From assembly GCA_022457155.1 (NCBI GenBank), contig JAJGOT010000322.1:529501-593500 (forward strand): DNA of 64,000 nt, in the 5' to 3' direction. Both the position numbers and the translations under genes were made by a program. The stretch comes from Cladopsammia gracilis (taxonomy: Eukaryota > Cnidaria > Anthozoa > Scleractinia > Dendrophylliidae). The notes below the pieces were generated by a model, which was not told the origin of the DNA, ran no database searches, and saw only the letters and a list, made by a program, of their open reading frames with translations. This document shows, in pieces, positions 21,302-28,749 of this stretch (its first letter is position 1; every line of letters begins with the position of its first letter).

Positions 21302-22517
21302 TAAGCCACTCATATTTTTTGCCGTCTTTCTTGGCCCTATCCTTCCCTACTTTCTGCCTTTATTTTCTTGAGATATCCGTTAATAAGTTTATGATTTTCA
21401 TTTTTCAATAACTGAATTCTTTAGTCATAAATTTCGGCAATTGCCAGACAAGGTAATTTCGCTGCTTCTCGCTCAATTTAGTATGTCATAGTTATTGTTC
21501 CATCGCGCCTTTCGAGGACCGGTGCTTACCATAATAGATCAAAATTTAAAAAGTTAAGACATTTTCCCGTATAGAAAACATGATGCACCAGTATGCACCA
21601 CTGGTTTTACGCTGTTTGGGCAAAATGAAATCATGCATATTTTTGCTTTTGTTGCGTGAATAGGATCATAACGTCGCCTTGACATACTTGAATTTGTTAA
21701 TCGTCAACTCAAAAGATTTACCTTTTTATGAAACGTGTAGTGCCCCAAACCTTTCTTTTTAATTAAAAGTTAATTTTGCTTCTTACTAGGGCTCGGAGAA
21801 CACTCTTCACGATTTCACGCGATGCAAAATTTATTCACAAAACATGGATATATTCAAGATGTAGCAACAAATAATTTGCTGCAAATACCATAAGCAATGT
21901 AGGGAAACCAGGAAGAAGAACAGGCCTTCATGACAAGATAACCCCCTGTAAAAATCCCAAAAATCATAAATGTACATGTACATTCTACTTGCTGGTGTCA
22001 CAACAGTTCACATAGCCATAGTGCTGTGAATTTTTATTCAACTTCCACAGACAACTCATGTTGAAGGTGATCAGGTTCTCAATTCCCATAATCCATGTGC
22101 ATGATTGTACACTGATATTTTGAGGGGATTTTATAATATGCTGATCACTGTTCCAATCAAATCAATAAAAAATCCTTTATTTTGACACATAATATTTATG
22201 TCAAGCAATAATTTTAATTTTTACTATAACATGAAATAGATACAATCATGTTAAATCATGTATATAGGTGCTACACATTACCCAGGGGTTTCAATAGAAG
22301 CTGGCTACCGGTGGTGTACCACCGCCTACTTCGCATCTCACCTCTGGTTACTGAAACTGTAACTGTCTTACATTTCATTCAATTTCATGCTCAGAATGCT
22401 GGAAATTGCATTTCTGAACCTCTAGATTTCAAAATTTTCTGAGGGGCATGCCCCCAGACCCCGCTGGTGGGACGGGGCCTTATGGCCCCTTATCTGTCAC
22501 AGCCGCCTATTATACCT
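21302..22517. other. Non-coding, possible intron
   Basis: No exon, RNA or clear repeat supported. Near 22440 a GC-richer patch (GGGGCATGCCCCCAGACCCC) is only a short self-complementary run. Confidence 0.4.
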
Positions 22518-22665
22518 TAGCCTGTTCCAGGCTCTCAGTTAGTGGGGGCGAGCGAAAATGTCGGAGCGAGCGAAGAAAAAACGAGGGAGCAGTCCCCACT
22601 CGTTTTTTTCTTCGCTATCAACATTTTTCGCTCGCCTCCACTATCTGAGAGCCTGGAACAGGCTA
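22518..22665. mobile_element. Palindromic TAGCCTG-ended MITE with 9-bp duplication
   Basis: The ends TAGCCTGTTCCAGGCTCTCA and their inverted copy enclose 148 bp that fold almost entirely on themselves. ATTATACCT is duplicated on both sides (22509-22517 and 22666-22674). End sequence and duplication length match the 4127-5017 element. Confidence 0.85.
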
Positions 22666-23310
22666 ATTATACCTTGGCCAGTCACCTACTTCAATTCTTA
22701 TTGAAACCCCTGATTACCAACATGTAGTAATTTCTAGCAGAAAATTTTTTTTTCCTAATAAAATATTCTTATGTGATAGCCTGAAGTATATTTAATATAC
22801 CGGTAAAAGAAATATTTAACTACTCTCAAGAGATGCACTGTTGTGGTTAATTGAGAGTCTACATTTTTTAACTATGTACTGATTTGGATCCATGAACTTC
22901 AAAGTCTTCAAACTTCAAAGTCTTCAAAGAGAAGTTGAAGTGGAATTAACAGTAAATTTAAGCAGTACATGTACCTTAATGTCCTGGGTGCCATTTGCCT
23001 TTTTTAGGGATACATGCGAAAAGGCTCCAAGTGACTCTTCATTTGCCAGGAGAATATACCAGATTCTCTCTTGAAAAATAATAGTTACCTGTATTTATGT
23101 AGTGCAGTTCTTCACTAATTGTTCATGGTGCTTAACAATGCATAAAACACTATGGCAATATATAAAGTATGAAAAAAAAAACCACTTTCAAAAGGTGATT
23201 AAGGTTATTGTAGGCACCCCTATTTTACTTTGAGTTGGTCCACTTGGATAGCAATATTATTTTCTCAAATAGTTTTAAATGAACTAATTAAATATGTAAC
23301 TGGTTGTATA
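22666..23310. other. Non-coding
   Basis: A 13-bp direct repeat (AACTTCAAAGTCTTC, near 22895 and 22911) is the only structure noticed. Confidence 0.45.
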
Positions 23311-23322
23311 TTCATGAAATGA

Positions 23323-23470
23323 ATGTATACAGCTATTTCAATTAACGTTGTCGGATGAAAAAGGCGAAAAGCCAAGACTTCAAAGTAGTATGGGATTTTT
23401 ATTCAATGGATTTTAACCCTAGCCCATACTACCTTGCGGTCTTGAAATAGCGTTTATTGAAATAGCTGTA
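23323..23470. mobile_element. Hairpin MITE at the end of the EXO1-like exon
   Basis: Inverted blocks TACAGCTATTTCAATTAACG / CGTTTATTGAAATAGCTGTA and CAAGACTTCAAAGTAGTATGG / CCATACTACCTTGCGGTCTTG. TTCATGAAATGA is directly repeated on both sides (23311-23322 and 23471-23482), suggesting a 9-12-bp target duplication. It lies against the end of the last recognisable EXO1-like exon. Confidence 0.65.
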
Positions 23471-23482
23471 TTCATGAAATGA

Positions 23483-24840
23483 TATGAAAACTGTTTGATG
23501 CCTAAAAATTGATTTAACTCTGTGGAGGTCACTAATGTAACCAGGTGGTGCATTTGGATTCTTTGAGAGGATGTCTTCATGATCATTATTTGAAACAATC
23601 TCTTTTGCCTGCTTTATTCCGATACCCCGAATATTCTTCAAATAATCGCATCCAGCCACAATGCACATGGTCTGAAAACTTCTTAATTCCATCTGGAGGT
23701 GATTCAGAACCTTTGATAACTCTAACATATCTGCCCCACCATTACGATCCAGCTTGAAAAGAACCTAGCAAAAGAAAACACAGGACAGTCTGAGGGACTT
23801 ATATGCGTAGAATGCAGTCCCTGTTTACTAAAAAACACTATAAATACATTTATTTTTTTGTTGTGTTATTAAAGCCAGTTTTTGTTTTCCACATTAACAG
23901 CAAAATTTAAAACTCCCAGAAAACAAGAAGTAAGGGACGGACCATTATTTTTTTGACAGGGAGTTGGAAAATTTTGAAATACATGTAAATTGTTTGCAGA
24001 GGCTATAAACACTGAAATAAATTGTATGCAAGCAAAAAATAAAGAAAAAATTGTTTCAGCAACAAAAAAGAGAAAGTTAGCTTTGTAAAAACAAAAAATA
24101 AGTGTGATTAAAGCATAAAATTGTGCCCCCTCCTATTTATGATGTAGTTGATCACCCCCATAACTTTTGTATTTTTTATCTGAGTGCATGCAGTCTTGGG
24201 ACATGTGCCACATTAATCAATGCACTGATAGCTGCAAAATAATAAAAGAAATATTTTGTTTTAAACTCATTTCTATTTAAATGCTGATATGATTTAGGAA
24301 ATACTTTGATGAATAGCAGAGTTTGGGCAGAGTTTGTATTTATCAATTTGGAAAAGGAAAAATATGCTCTTCGCCTTAGAGCTTTAAAAGGGATACACTA
24401 TACATTCAAACGATGTGATTACCTTGATCAAGCCCATAATTTCAGCAAATGCCACTGTAGCCGATTGTGCCCTGACCTTTCTCGCCTCTGATGTATTTCC
24501 CTGTTCCTCAAGGGCCTCGGCTTTTCTTGCTTGTTCCTCTCTGACTCTTCAAAAGAAAATGCAAAATGCAGAAGTCACTGATGTGGACAAATATTACAAA
24601 TTTCTTGAATGGCAGACAATCTTCTTAAAACTAACGACAGAAAAACGAAATTGCCCTAGCGATCGGGTAAAATAAAAAAAAGCGAAAAAGGAAGACACAT
24701 GATTCTTATTTATTATTTAATATAAAGATAAACTTTAATAATACGTACCTTTTCCTACGGTCGTTTTCAGCATGTTTTGCTGGCAGCGGAGCCATCGAAG
24801 ATCAAAACAGGAGTTATTTTGAACTCATTCAGAAGGACGA
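23483..24840 (-). pseudogene. EXO1/FEN1-family (XPG) nuclease, incomplete
   Basis: Three minus-strand blocks fit one XPG-family nuclease closest to EXO1. Block 1 (24840-24749) reads FKITPVLIFDG and then, after a 2-base loss, PLPAKHAENDRR; it ends at donor GTACGTAT. Block 2 (24546-24423) is a charged helical stretch ending EIMGLIK, bordered by AG and GT. Block 3 (23764 to about 23483) reads LFKLDRNG then CIVAGCDYLKNIRGIGIKQA, the helix-hairpin-helix region after the I domain. The expected exon with the acidic catalytic residues between blocks 2 and 3 was not found, and upstream sequence stops at the palindrome at 24846. EXO1 degrades 5' ends during mismatch repair and recombination. The frameshift, missing exon and truncation argue for a dead copy. 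Confidence 0.65.
23931..23965 (+). repeat. Fragment of the GGGACGGACCATTA MITE family
   Basis: TAAGGGACGGACCATTATTT matches the left end of the complete element at 62168. No right end was found here. Confidence 0.5.
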
Positions 24841-24845
24841 TAAAC

Positions 24846-25027
24846 AGTAGTTGGTGGGGAGGGAGTCAAATACGGTTTTTCAGATACCTAAATAAGCCGC
24901 CAAACGCCCGAGTTACCGGGCCCCCAGGCCTCATTGCATTCGACCTGGGGGCCCGGTAACTCGGGCGTTTGGCGGCTTATTTAGGTATCTGAAAAACCGT
25001 ATTTGACGTCCCTCCCCACCAACTACT
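24846..25027. repeat. Near-perfect long palindrome at the edge of the virus-like island
   Basis: Arms 24846-24928 and 24944-25027 are inverted copies over 83 bp with a single one-base indel, around a 15-bp centre. The arms contain GGGCCCCCAGG/CCTGGGGGCCC at the inner side. No target duplication is visible. One flank is the EXO1-like pseudogene, the other the first virus-like ORF. It could be a MITE or the concatemer-type junction of a hairpin-ended linear genome. Confidence 0.85.
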
Positions 25028-25049
25028 CTGAGACCCCTCCCTCAAACCC

Positions 25050-25102
25050 CGGCAAGCTAGACATAACCAATTGAAGAAAACTAAAATCCTTGTATATGCG
25101 CA
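25050..25102 (+). promoter_or_regulatory. Two-box promoter of the zinc-finger ORF
   Basis: CGGCAAGCTAGACATAAC (25050-25067), then CAATTGAA at 25068 and TTGTATA at 25090, 13 bases before the ATG. The same three blocks precede the next ORF and the two boxes precede the convergent one. Confidence 0.65.
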
Positions 25103-25405
25103 ATGGCACACAGTAAAGCAATGACTGCTGTTGAATTTTTGAAAATGCGGGGAATTGAGTTGAAAGAAGGTGATGACTTGTATGCAAAGAACAAAGGGAC
25201 GTTCGAATACAACCCTTGTAGACATTGCGGCTTGAACTTTACACAAGGTCATTCGCTTGTTGAGCATCAAAAATATGCTTGTAAGAAGCTGCAAACAGAA
25301 CCACGGCCAAAAGAGCTTTGTCCCGGCTGCAATCGAAGATTGTCTAAGACAACGGTTTACAAGCATATAAAAAATGGCTGTCCGACTACGTGCATTGATT
25401 ACTGA
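25103..25405 (+). CDS. Small C2HC zinc-finger protein, virus-like
   Basis: 100 residues, intronless. There are two treble-clef or C2H2-like fingers of CCHC type: C39-x2-C42 ... H55-x4-C60 and C73-x2-C76 ... H87-x5-C93, joined by a basic linker. Residues 1-35 are helical with no signal peptide. It would be a nucleic-acid- or protein-binding factor; no precise family is recognised. The start is fixed by the promoter boxes and by the first ATG after TTGTATA. It is followed after 120 bp by the YqaJ-type gene on the same strand with a duplicated upstream region. Compact spacing and shared promoters suggest viral origin. Confidence 0.65.
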   Translation: MAHSKAMTAVEFLKMRGIELKEGDDLYAKNKGTFEYNPCRHCGLNFTQGHSLVEHQKYACKKLQTEPRPKELCPGCNRRLSKTTVYKHIKNGCPTTCIDY

Positions 25406-25460
25406 TTAAGTAGAGTGTAATTTTGATCCGGGGTAAATGCATTTTTGCCCGAGCCCGCAA

Positions 25461-25525
25461 CGGCAAGCTAGACATAACTCGGTGTTATCACCAATTGAAA
25501 AAAAACACTTTCCCTTTGTATATCA
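25461..25525 (+). promoter_or_regulatory. Two-box promoter of the YqaJ-type gene
   Basis: CGGCAAGCTAGACATAAC (25461-25478) repeats the block at 25050. CAATTGAA at 25492 and TTGTATA at 25516 are 24 bp apart, the second ending 3 bases before the ATG at 25526. Confidence 0.65.
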
Positions 25526-26659
25526 ATGATGACGACAACACAAGTGTTCTTGAACTTTCTCAAATCGAGGAACACTGGTCTAAAACAAAAGAGCGCCGAC
25601 TGGGTGAGTTATCGACAAAATACTCTTGGGGCATCCGAAATTGCAGCCTTGATCGGAGTTTCGCCGTTTGAAACACCCAATAGCTTGCTTAAAAATAAAT
25701 TACAGCCAGCCGACATGCACAGCAATACGGCTTGTACCTGGGGCAATCTGTTCGAACCGATCGCTCGCAAATGCTTTGAACAGAAGCATTGTGTTCGAGT
25801 TTTTGCCAACAGTATATCCCTCAATCTGGCAACAGATCACCCATTGTTTCGAAAGATTATATGCAGTCCTGACGGCTATTATCTTGACAAAGATAATAAT
25901 TTAATTCTTTTGGAGTTCAAATGTCCTTTCAAGCGTAAAATAGCTATGACTCGAGTGCCTAGTTATTATACACCCCAGATACAAACTGGCCTTGTGTTTA
26001 GTGGGGAAATGGTCAACAAAGGCCTTTTTGTCGATTCTTACTTCAGAATGTGTTCTATAAACCAGATAGAGCCAAGTTCGAATCATAATAATCTTTTAAA
26101 CGGCGGAAATATTTACCAGACAAAAGGTCACACAGCGCTTGCCTGGGGCATATGTTATCTGTTTTCAAAACAAAAGTTAACACGCAAGCAAACTAAATTG
26201 ATTGATATTGGTGCTCTTAAACAAACTCAGACATTTGAGCAAATAATGGCTTCAATAGCCGAGAAAGACCTATGGTGTTCTTACGGCGCGGTCAGAATGT
26301 CGTTCAGCAAAGAATACGTAGATGAAGAGTTTTTGCGTTACATCAGAATGAAAAAAGCTCTCCTTGCTCCAGACGAGGGGCCGAAGCCGGTTGCTTTGTT
26401 TTCATGGAAATTGTTGAATGTTACAGAGCTTCAAATTGTCAAGCATGAGGGATTTTTGAACAGTATTCAACCGAAGGTCGAACGATTTCACGAGAACTTG
26501 GCAAGGCTTCACAGAAAAATACATGAAAATTTATCAAAACAAAAACACCTTGACAAAACCATACCTGGTGAAACTTTTGAAGACAACATCGGCGATGACA
26601 GTGCCATGTTAGAAGCCTTTCTTATTGAGAAAGCGGCAACTTTTACTCAAGATCTTTGA
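25526..26659 (+). CDS. YqaJ-type viral recombinase / PD-(D/E)XK exonuclease
   Basis: 377 residues, no intron. The N-terminal half has the YqaJ/lambda-exonuclease fold signature. LGASEIAALIGVSPF (34-48) is followed by E77 in WGNLFEPIARK, then D116 in SPDGYY, E130-x-K132 in LLEFKCPFK (the catalytic D...ExK) and YYTPQIQTGL (147-156, the glutamine motif). All active-site residues are present. Such enzymes chew one strand of double-stranded DNA to feed single-strand annealing and recombination, and occur in phages and large eukaryotic DNA viruses. The C-terminal half (200-377) is not recognised and ends in charged helices. MM at the start makes 25526 or 25529 equally possible. The 3' end overlaps the convergent gene by 17 bases, a viral type of packing. 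Intact, so either recent or under selection. Confidence 0.8.
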   Translation: MMTTTQVFLNFLKSRNTGLKQKSADWVSYRQNTLGASEIAALIGVSPFETPNSLLKNKLQPADMHSNTACTWGNLFEPIARKCFEQKHCVRVFANSISLNLATDHPLFRKIICSPDGYYLDKDNNLILLEFKCPFKRKIAMTRVPSYYTPQIQTGLVFSGEMVNKGLFVDSYFRMCSINQIEPSSNHNNLLNGGNIYQTKGHTALAWGICYLFSKQKLTRKQTKLIDIGALKQTQTFEQIMASIAEKDLWCSYGAVRMSFSKEYVDEEFLRYIRMKKALLAPDEGPKPVALFSWKLLNVTELQIVKHEGFLNSIQPKVERFHENLARLHRKIHENLSKQKHLDKTIPGETFEDNIGDDSAMLEAFLIEKAATFTQDL

Positions 26660-27296
26660 AAGCATTGTTCCATAAACGGTCGTTTTTAATTATCATATTG
26701 TTTGACATCTGTTGCCTAAGGTAATTTACAATCGCTCGTTGCGGGTCTTCAAGCGGCGTTGTAATGTCCAGGATTTTGTAGAGCACAAACGTATAAGAGA
26801 TTCTCGGAAGCCGAGCTTGTATAAATTTGAAAATACGTTTCACCTCATTTATTTGGTCGATAGTCAATCCAATCCTTTTGTTAATTCGTGTTAAAGCGTA
26901 CCCAAACGCATAACACCGTGCCGACTGCCTTTGTCTTGGTTTGTACAAAATGTTTTGATCCGTATATGCCGGAGCATAATCCTCTAGCACTTCCACAGGG
27001 CCGCATTTTTTGCAATAAAGTTCACAAGAATCGCTTGATTGTAAAAATGGGCCGTCGCAAGAATAACAAGATAGAAATCTTCGGGCCCAACGTTCACGCT
27101 GCAAGGCGTTATAATGTTCTTGTAGATATTGTTTCCCCATCTCTGCCAACCCCATATCTTCGTAGATATGGCAAAGTTTTTCCGGCAGGCGCAAGCGGTG
27201 TATTTCTTTCCTATAATCGCTGCCATATAGCGAGCGAAGGATGGCAAAATTGTGTTGTTTGTCAAGTTCATTGAGCCGTGCGGTGAAGTCAGTCAT
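26643..27296 (-). CDS. Zinc-ribbon protein resembling viral late transcription factor 3
   Basis: 217 residues from the ATG at 27296; five upstream codons are also open, but the TTGTATA box lies just before this ATG. A zinc ribbon is formed by C77-x2-C80 and C95-x2-C98. A helical C-terminal domain follows, with PRISYTFVLYKILDI (164-178) and a tryptophan near the end (NDRLWNNAF). Length, ribbon position and the C-terminal signature resemble the VLTF3-like late transcription factors shared by large nucleocytoplasmic DNA viruses, but identity is low at my level of reading and a TFIIB-like or unrelated ribbon cannot be excluded. The gene runs towards the YqaJ-type ORF and overlaps its end. No break is visible. 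Confidence 0.5.
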   Translation of the reverse strand: MTDFTARLNELDKQHNFAILRSLYGSDYRKEIHRLRLPEKLCHIYEDMGLAEMGKQYLQEHYNALQRERWARRFLSCYSCDGPFLQSSDSCELYCKKCGPVEVLEDYAPAYTDQNILYKPRQRQSARCYAFGYALTRINKRIGLTIDQINEVKRIFKFIQARLPRISYTFVLYKILDITTPLEDPQRAIVNYLRQQMSNNMIIKNDRLWNNAFKDLE

Positions 27297-27330
27297 GTTT
27301 ATACAATACAATACAATTGTTTTTCAATTG
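27297..27330 (-). promoter_or_regulatory. Two-box promoter of the zinc-ribbon gene
   Basis: On the minus strand CAATTGAA begins at 27330 and TTGTATA at 27306 (24 bp apart), with ATG 3 bases after the second box. Spacing agrees with the two plus-strand promoters of the island. Confidence 0.65.
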
Positions 27331-27615
27331 GGGGGTTCCCCGTGATTTCCGGGTACGTTGTGTAAAGGTCGTATTTAGAAAATTACAACTTTTCGAAGCT
27401 TCTCGAACATACCGAAGCGCCCCAAAAATACCGAAGCGCCCCCAAAACACTTTTTTCACTAAAACTGGGGCGCTCAGGAATGTAATTTTGATAAATCGTT
27501 TGAAAAAATAAAATCGGGGCGCTTCGGAATTTTTTTTGAGGCGCTTAGACCATGTCGCGTGACATGTGGCGCCTGTTTGTGTTACGTTTTGTTACGCTAA
27601 GTGAGAATCCTGTAT
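27331..27615. repeat. Cluster of GCGCCCC / GGGGCGC repeats
   Basis: CCGAAGCGCCCC occurs twice on the plus strand (27413-27443). GGGGCGCT occurs twice inverted (27467, 27513), the last as GGGGCGCTTCGG, with looser copies GAGGCGCTT and GTGGCGCC to 27572. The inverted arrangement could form a hairpin about 115 bp long. It might be a replication or terminal region of the virus-like element; no gene is seen here. Confidence 0.55.
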
Positions 27616-27903
27616 TCAGTTGTTTCTCAAATCTGAACTCGACTGAGCGGCTAGAGAAGTAATCTTTTTTTGAATCTTTTCTCGTTCTTCCTTGCGGATT
27701 TCTTTTCTGAGTTTTTCAAGATCTGGAGTTTGAGTTTGAGTTTGCTTGTTTTGTGAGGGTTTTGCTTCACCAGAGCGTATCGCATTTTTCATTTCATAAT
27801 AGCTCTCAACTTCACGGAGGATTATTTTGAACTCTGAATCGCTGATACGCTTGTCAGTTAGAGCCTTTGAAACCAGCTCAAAGACAGAGTTTCGTTCGGA
27901 CAA
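27616..27903 (-). CDS. Small charged coiled-coil protein, unknown
   Basis: 95 residues, acidic then strongly basic, with a likely coiled coil at residues 60-85 (LEKLRKEIRKEEREKIQKK) and a short helical head containing RISDSEFKIILREVE. No family recognised. It lacks the two-box promoter of the neighbouring virus-like genes, and its first codons overlap the truncated end of the DIRS-type recombinase in another frame. So it may be a fragment of a different mobile element whose start was lost at the junction. Confidence 0.4.
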   Translation of the reverse strand: MSERNSVFELVSKALTDKRISDSEFKIILREVESYYEMKNAIRSGEAKPSQNKQTQTQTPDLEKLRKEIRKEEREKIQKKITSLAAQSSSDLRNN

Positions 27904-27904
27904 G

Positions 27905-28712
27905 ATGTATCACCCCGAAACGTTTTAGTAAGTGTGAACTTAAGCAGAAACCCCTTTCGATCTCTAAGCCTAGACACTTGGTTCGCCAAAAGGCGGCCGA
28001 GATCCGACGCGCGATCCCCGGTAAAGAAATCGACAAGAAAAAAGGTAGCGTCCCTAACTAAGATATACTTATCGATCGCGGGAAGGTGACCGCTAGCCTT
28101 TATAGAGTCCCCAAGGACTTATCAGCTTAGAAAACTTAACAAAAAACAAGGGGACTGCCTGTGTAAGCACTATAGCTTTACTCGCTTGCTCCTCCCGAAC
28201 GAATTTGAGGTACTCTTTAACTCTGGGGTGTGCTACAGGATTAGAGTCACGCAAACGGCCTAGCTTGTTGAAAATAGCCCTCAACTTTCCTAGCAAAGAA
28301 TCTACCGACCCTGCAGCCAAGCGAGTTGGACAATTACAATGAACTTCAGGACAAGATTGACTATGTAACACAGTCCGTCCTGACTTGTCCTTGCTAATCA
28401 AGAATCTAATAATATCGTCAGAAGTGCACGACGAAACGTCCTTCGGGGGATCGAGTCAAAGTGGCTAGGAAATCCAAAAGTTGCTGCTCAAGGGCGGACT
28501 TCTGTTGCTGGTAGGGCTTGCCTTTAAACACGTCTGTAAATTTTTGGAAACGTCTACCAATCTCTGCTTGGTCCACATTTCTAGCAGGCACGACAAATTT
28601 TTTGAGACACGTCCGCAAACCACAAGCTTGACAAAAGTTGGCGTCCACATCGTTAGGGTATAGACAAGCGGGACATCGCCGGGCAGCTTTCCAAGGCCTT
28701 GAAACCTAAGGA
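27905..28712 (-). pseudogene. Tyrosine recombinase with zinc ribbon and ALOG-like domain
   Basis: The exon probably starts after acceptor TTCCTTAG at 28713. A zinc ribbon CPAC ... CQACG comes first (28675-28615). A helical domain follows with DIIRFLISKDKSG, CPTRLAAGSVDSLLGKLRA and HPRVKEYLKFVREEQ (28410-28180). These match the ALOG DNA-binding domain, which is known to derive from DIRS1-type recombinases. The catalytic part is recognisable in another frame (about 28105-27905) with DATFF, FFTGDRASDLGRL (catalytic arginine) and FTLTKTFRG. Frameshifts lie near 28430 and 28120. The sequence ends before the H-x-x-R and tyrosine motifs, so it cannot be active. Confidence 0.75.
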
Positions 28713-28749
28713 ACAAGGGAACGGTGAGGCGAAGGCGCAAACACTATAG

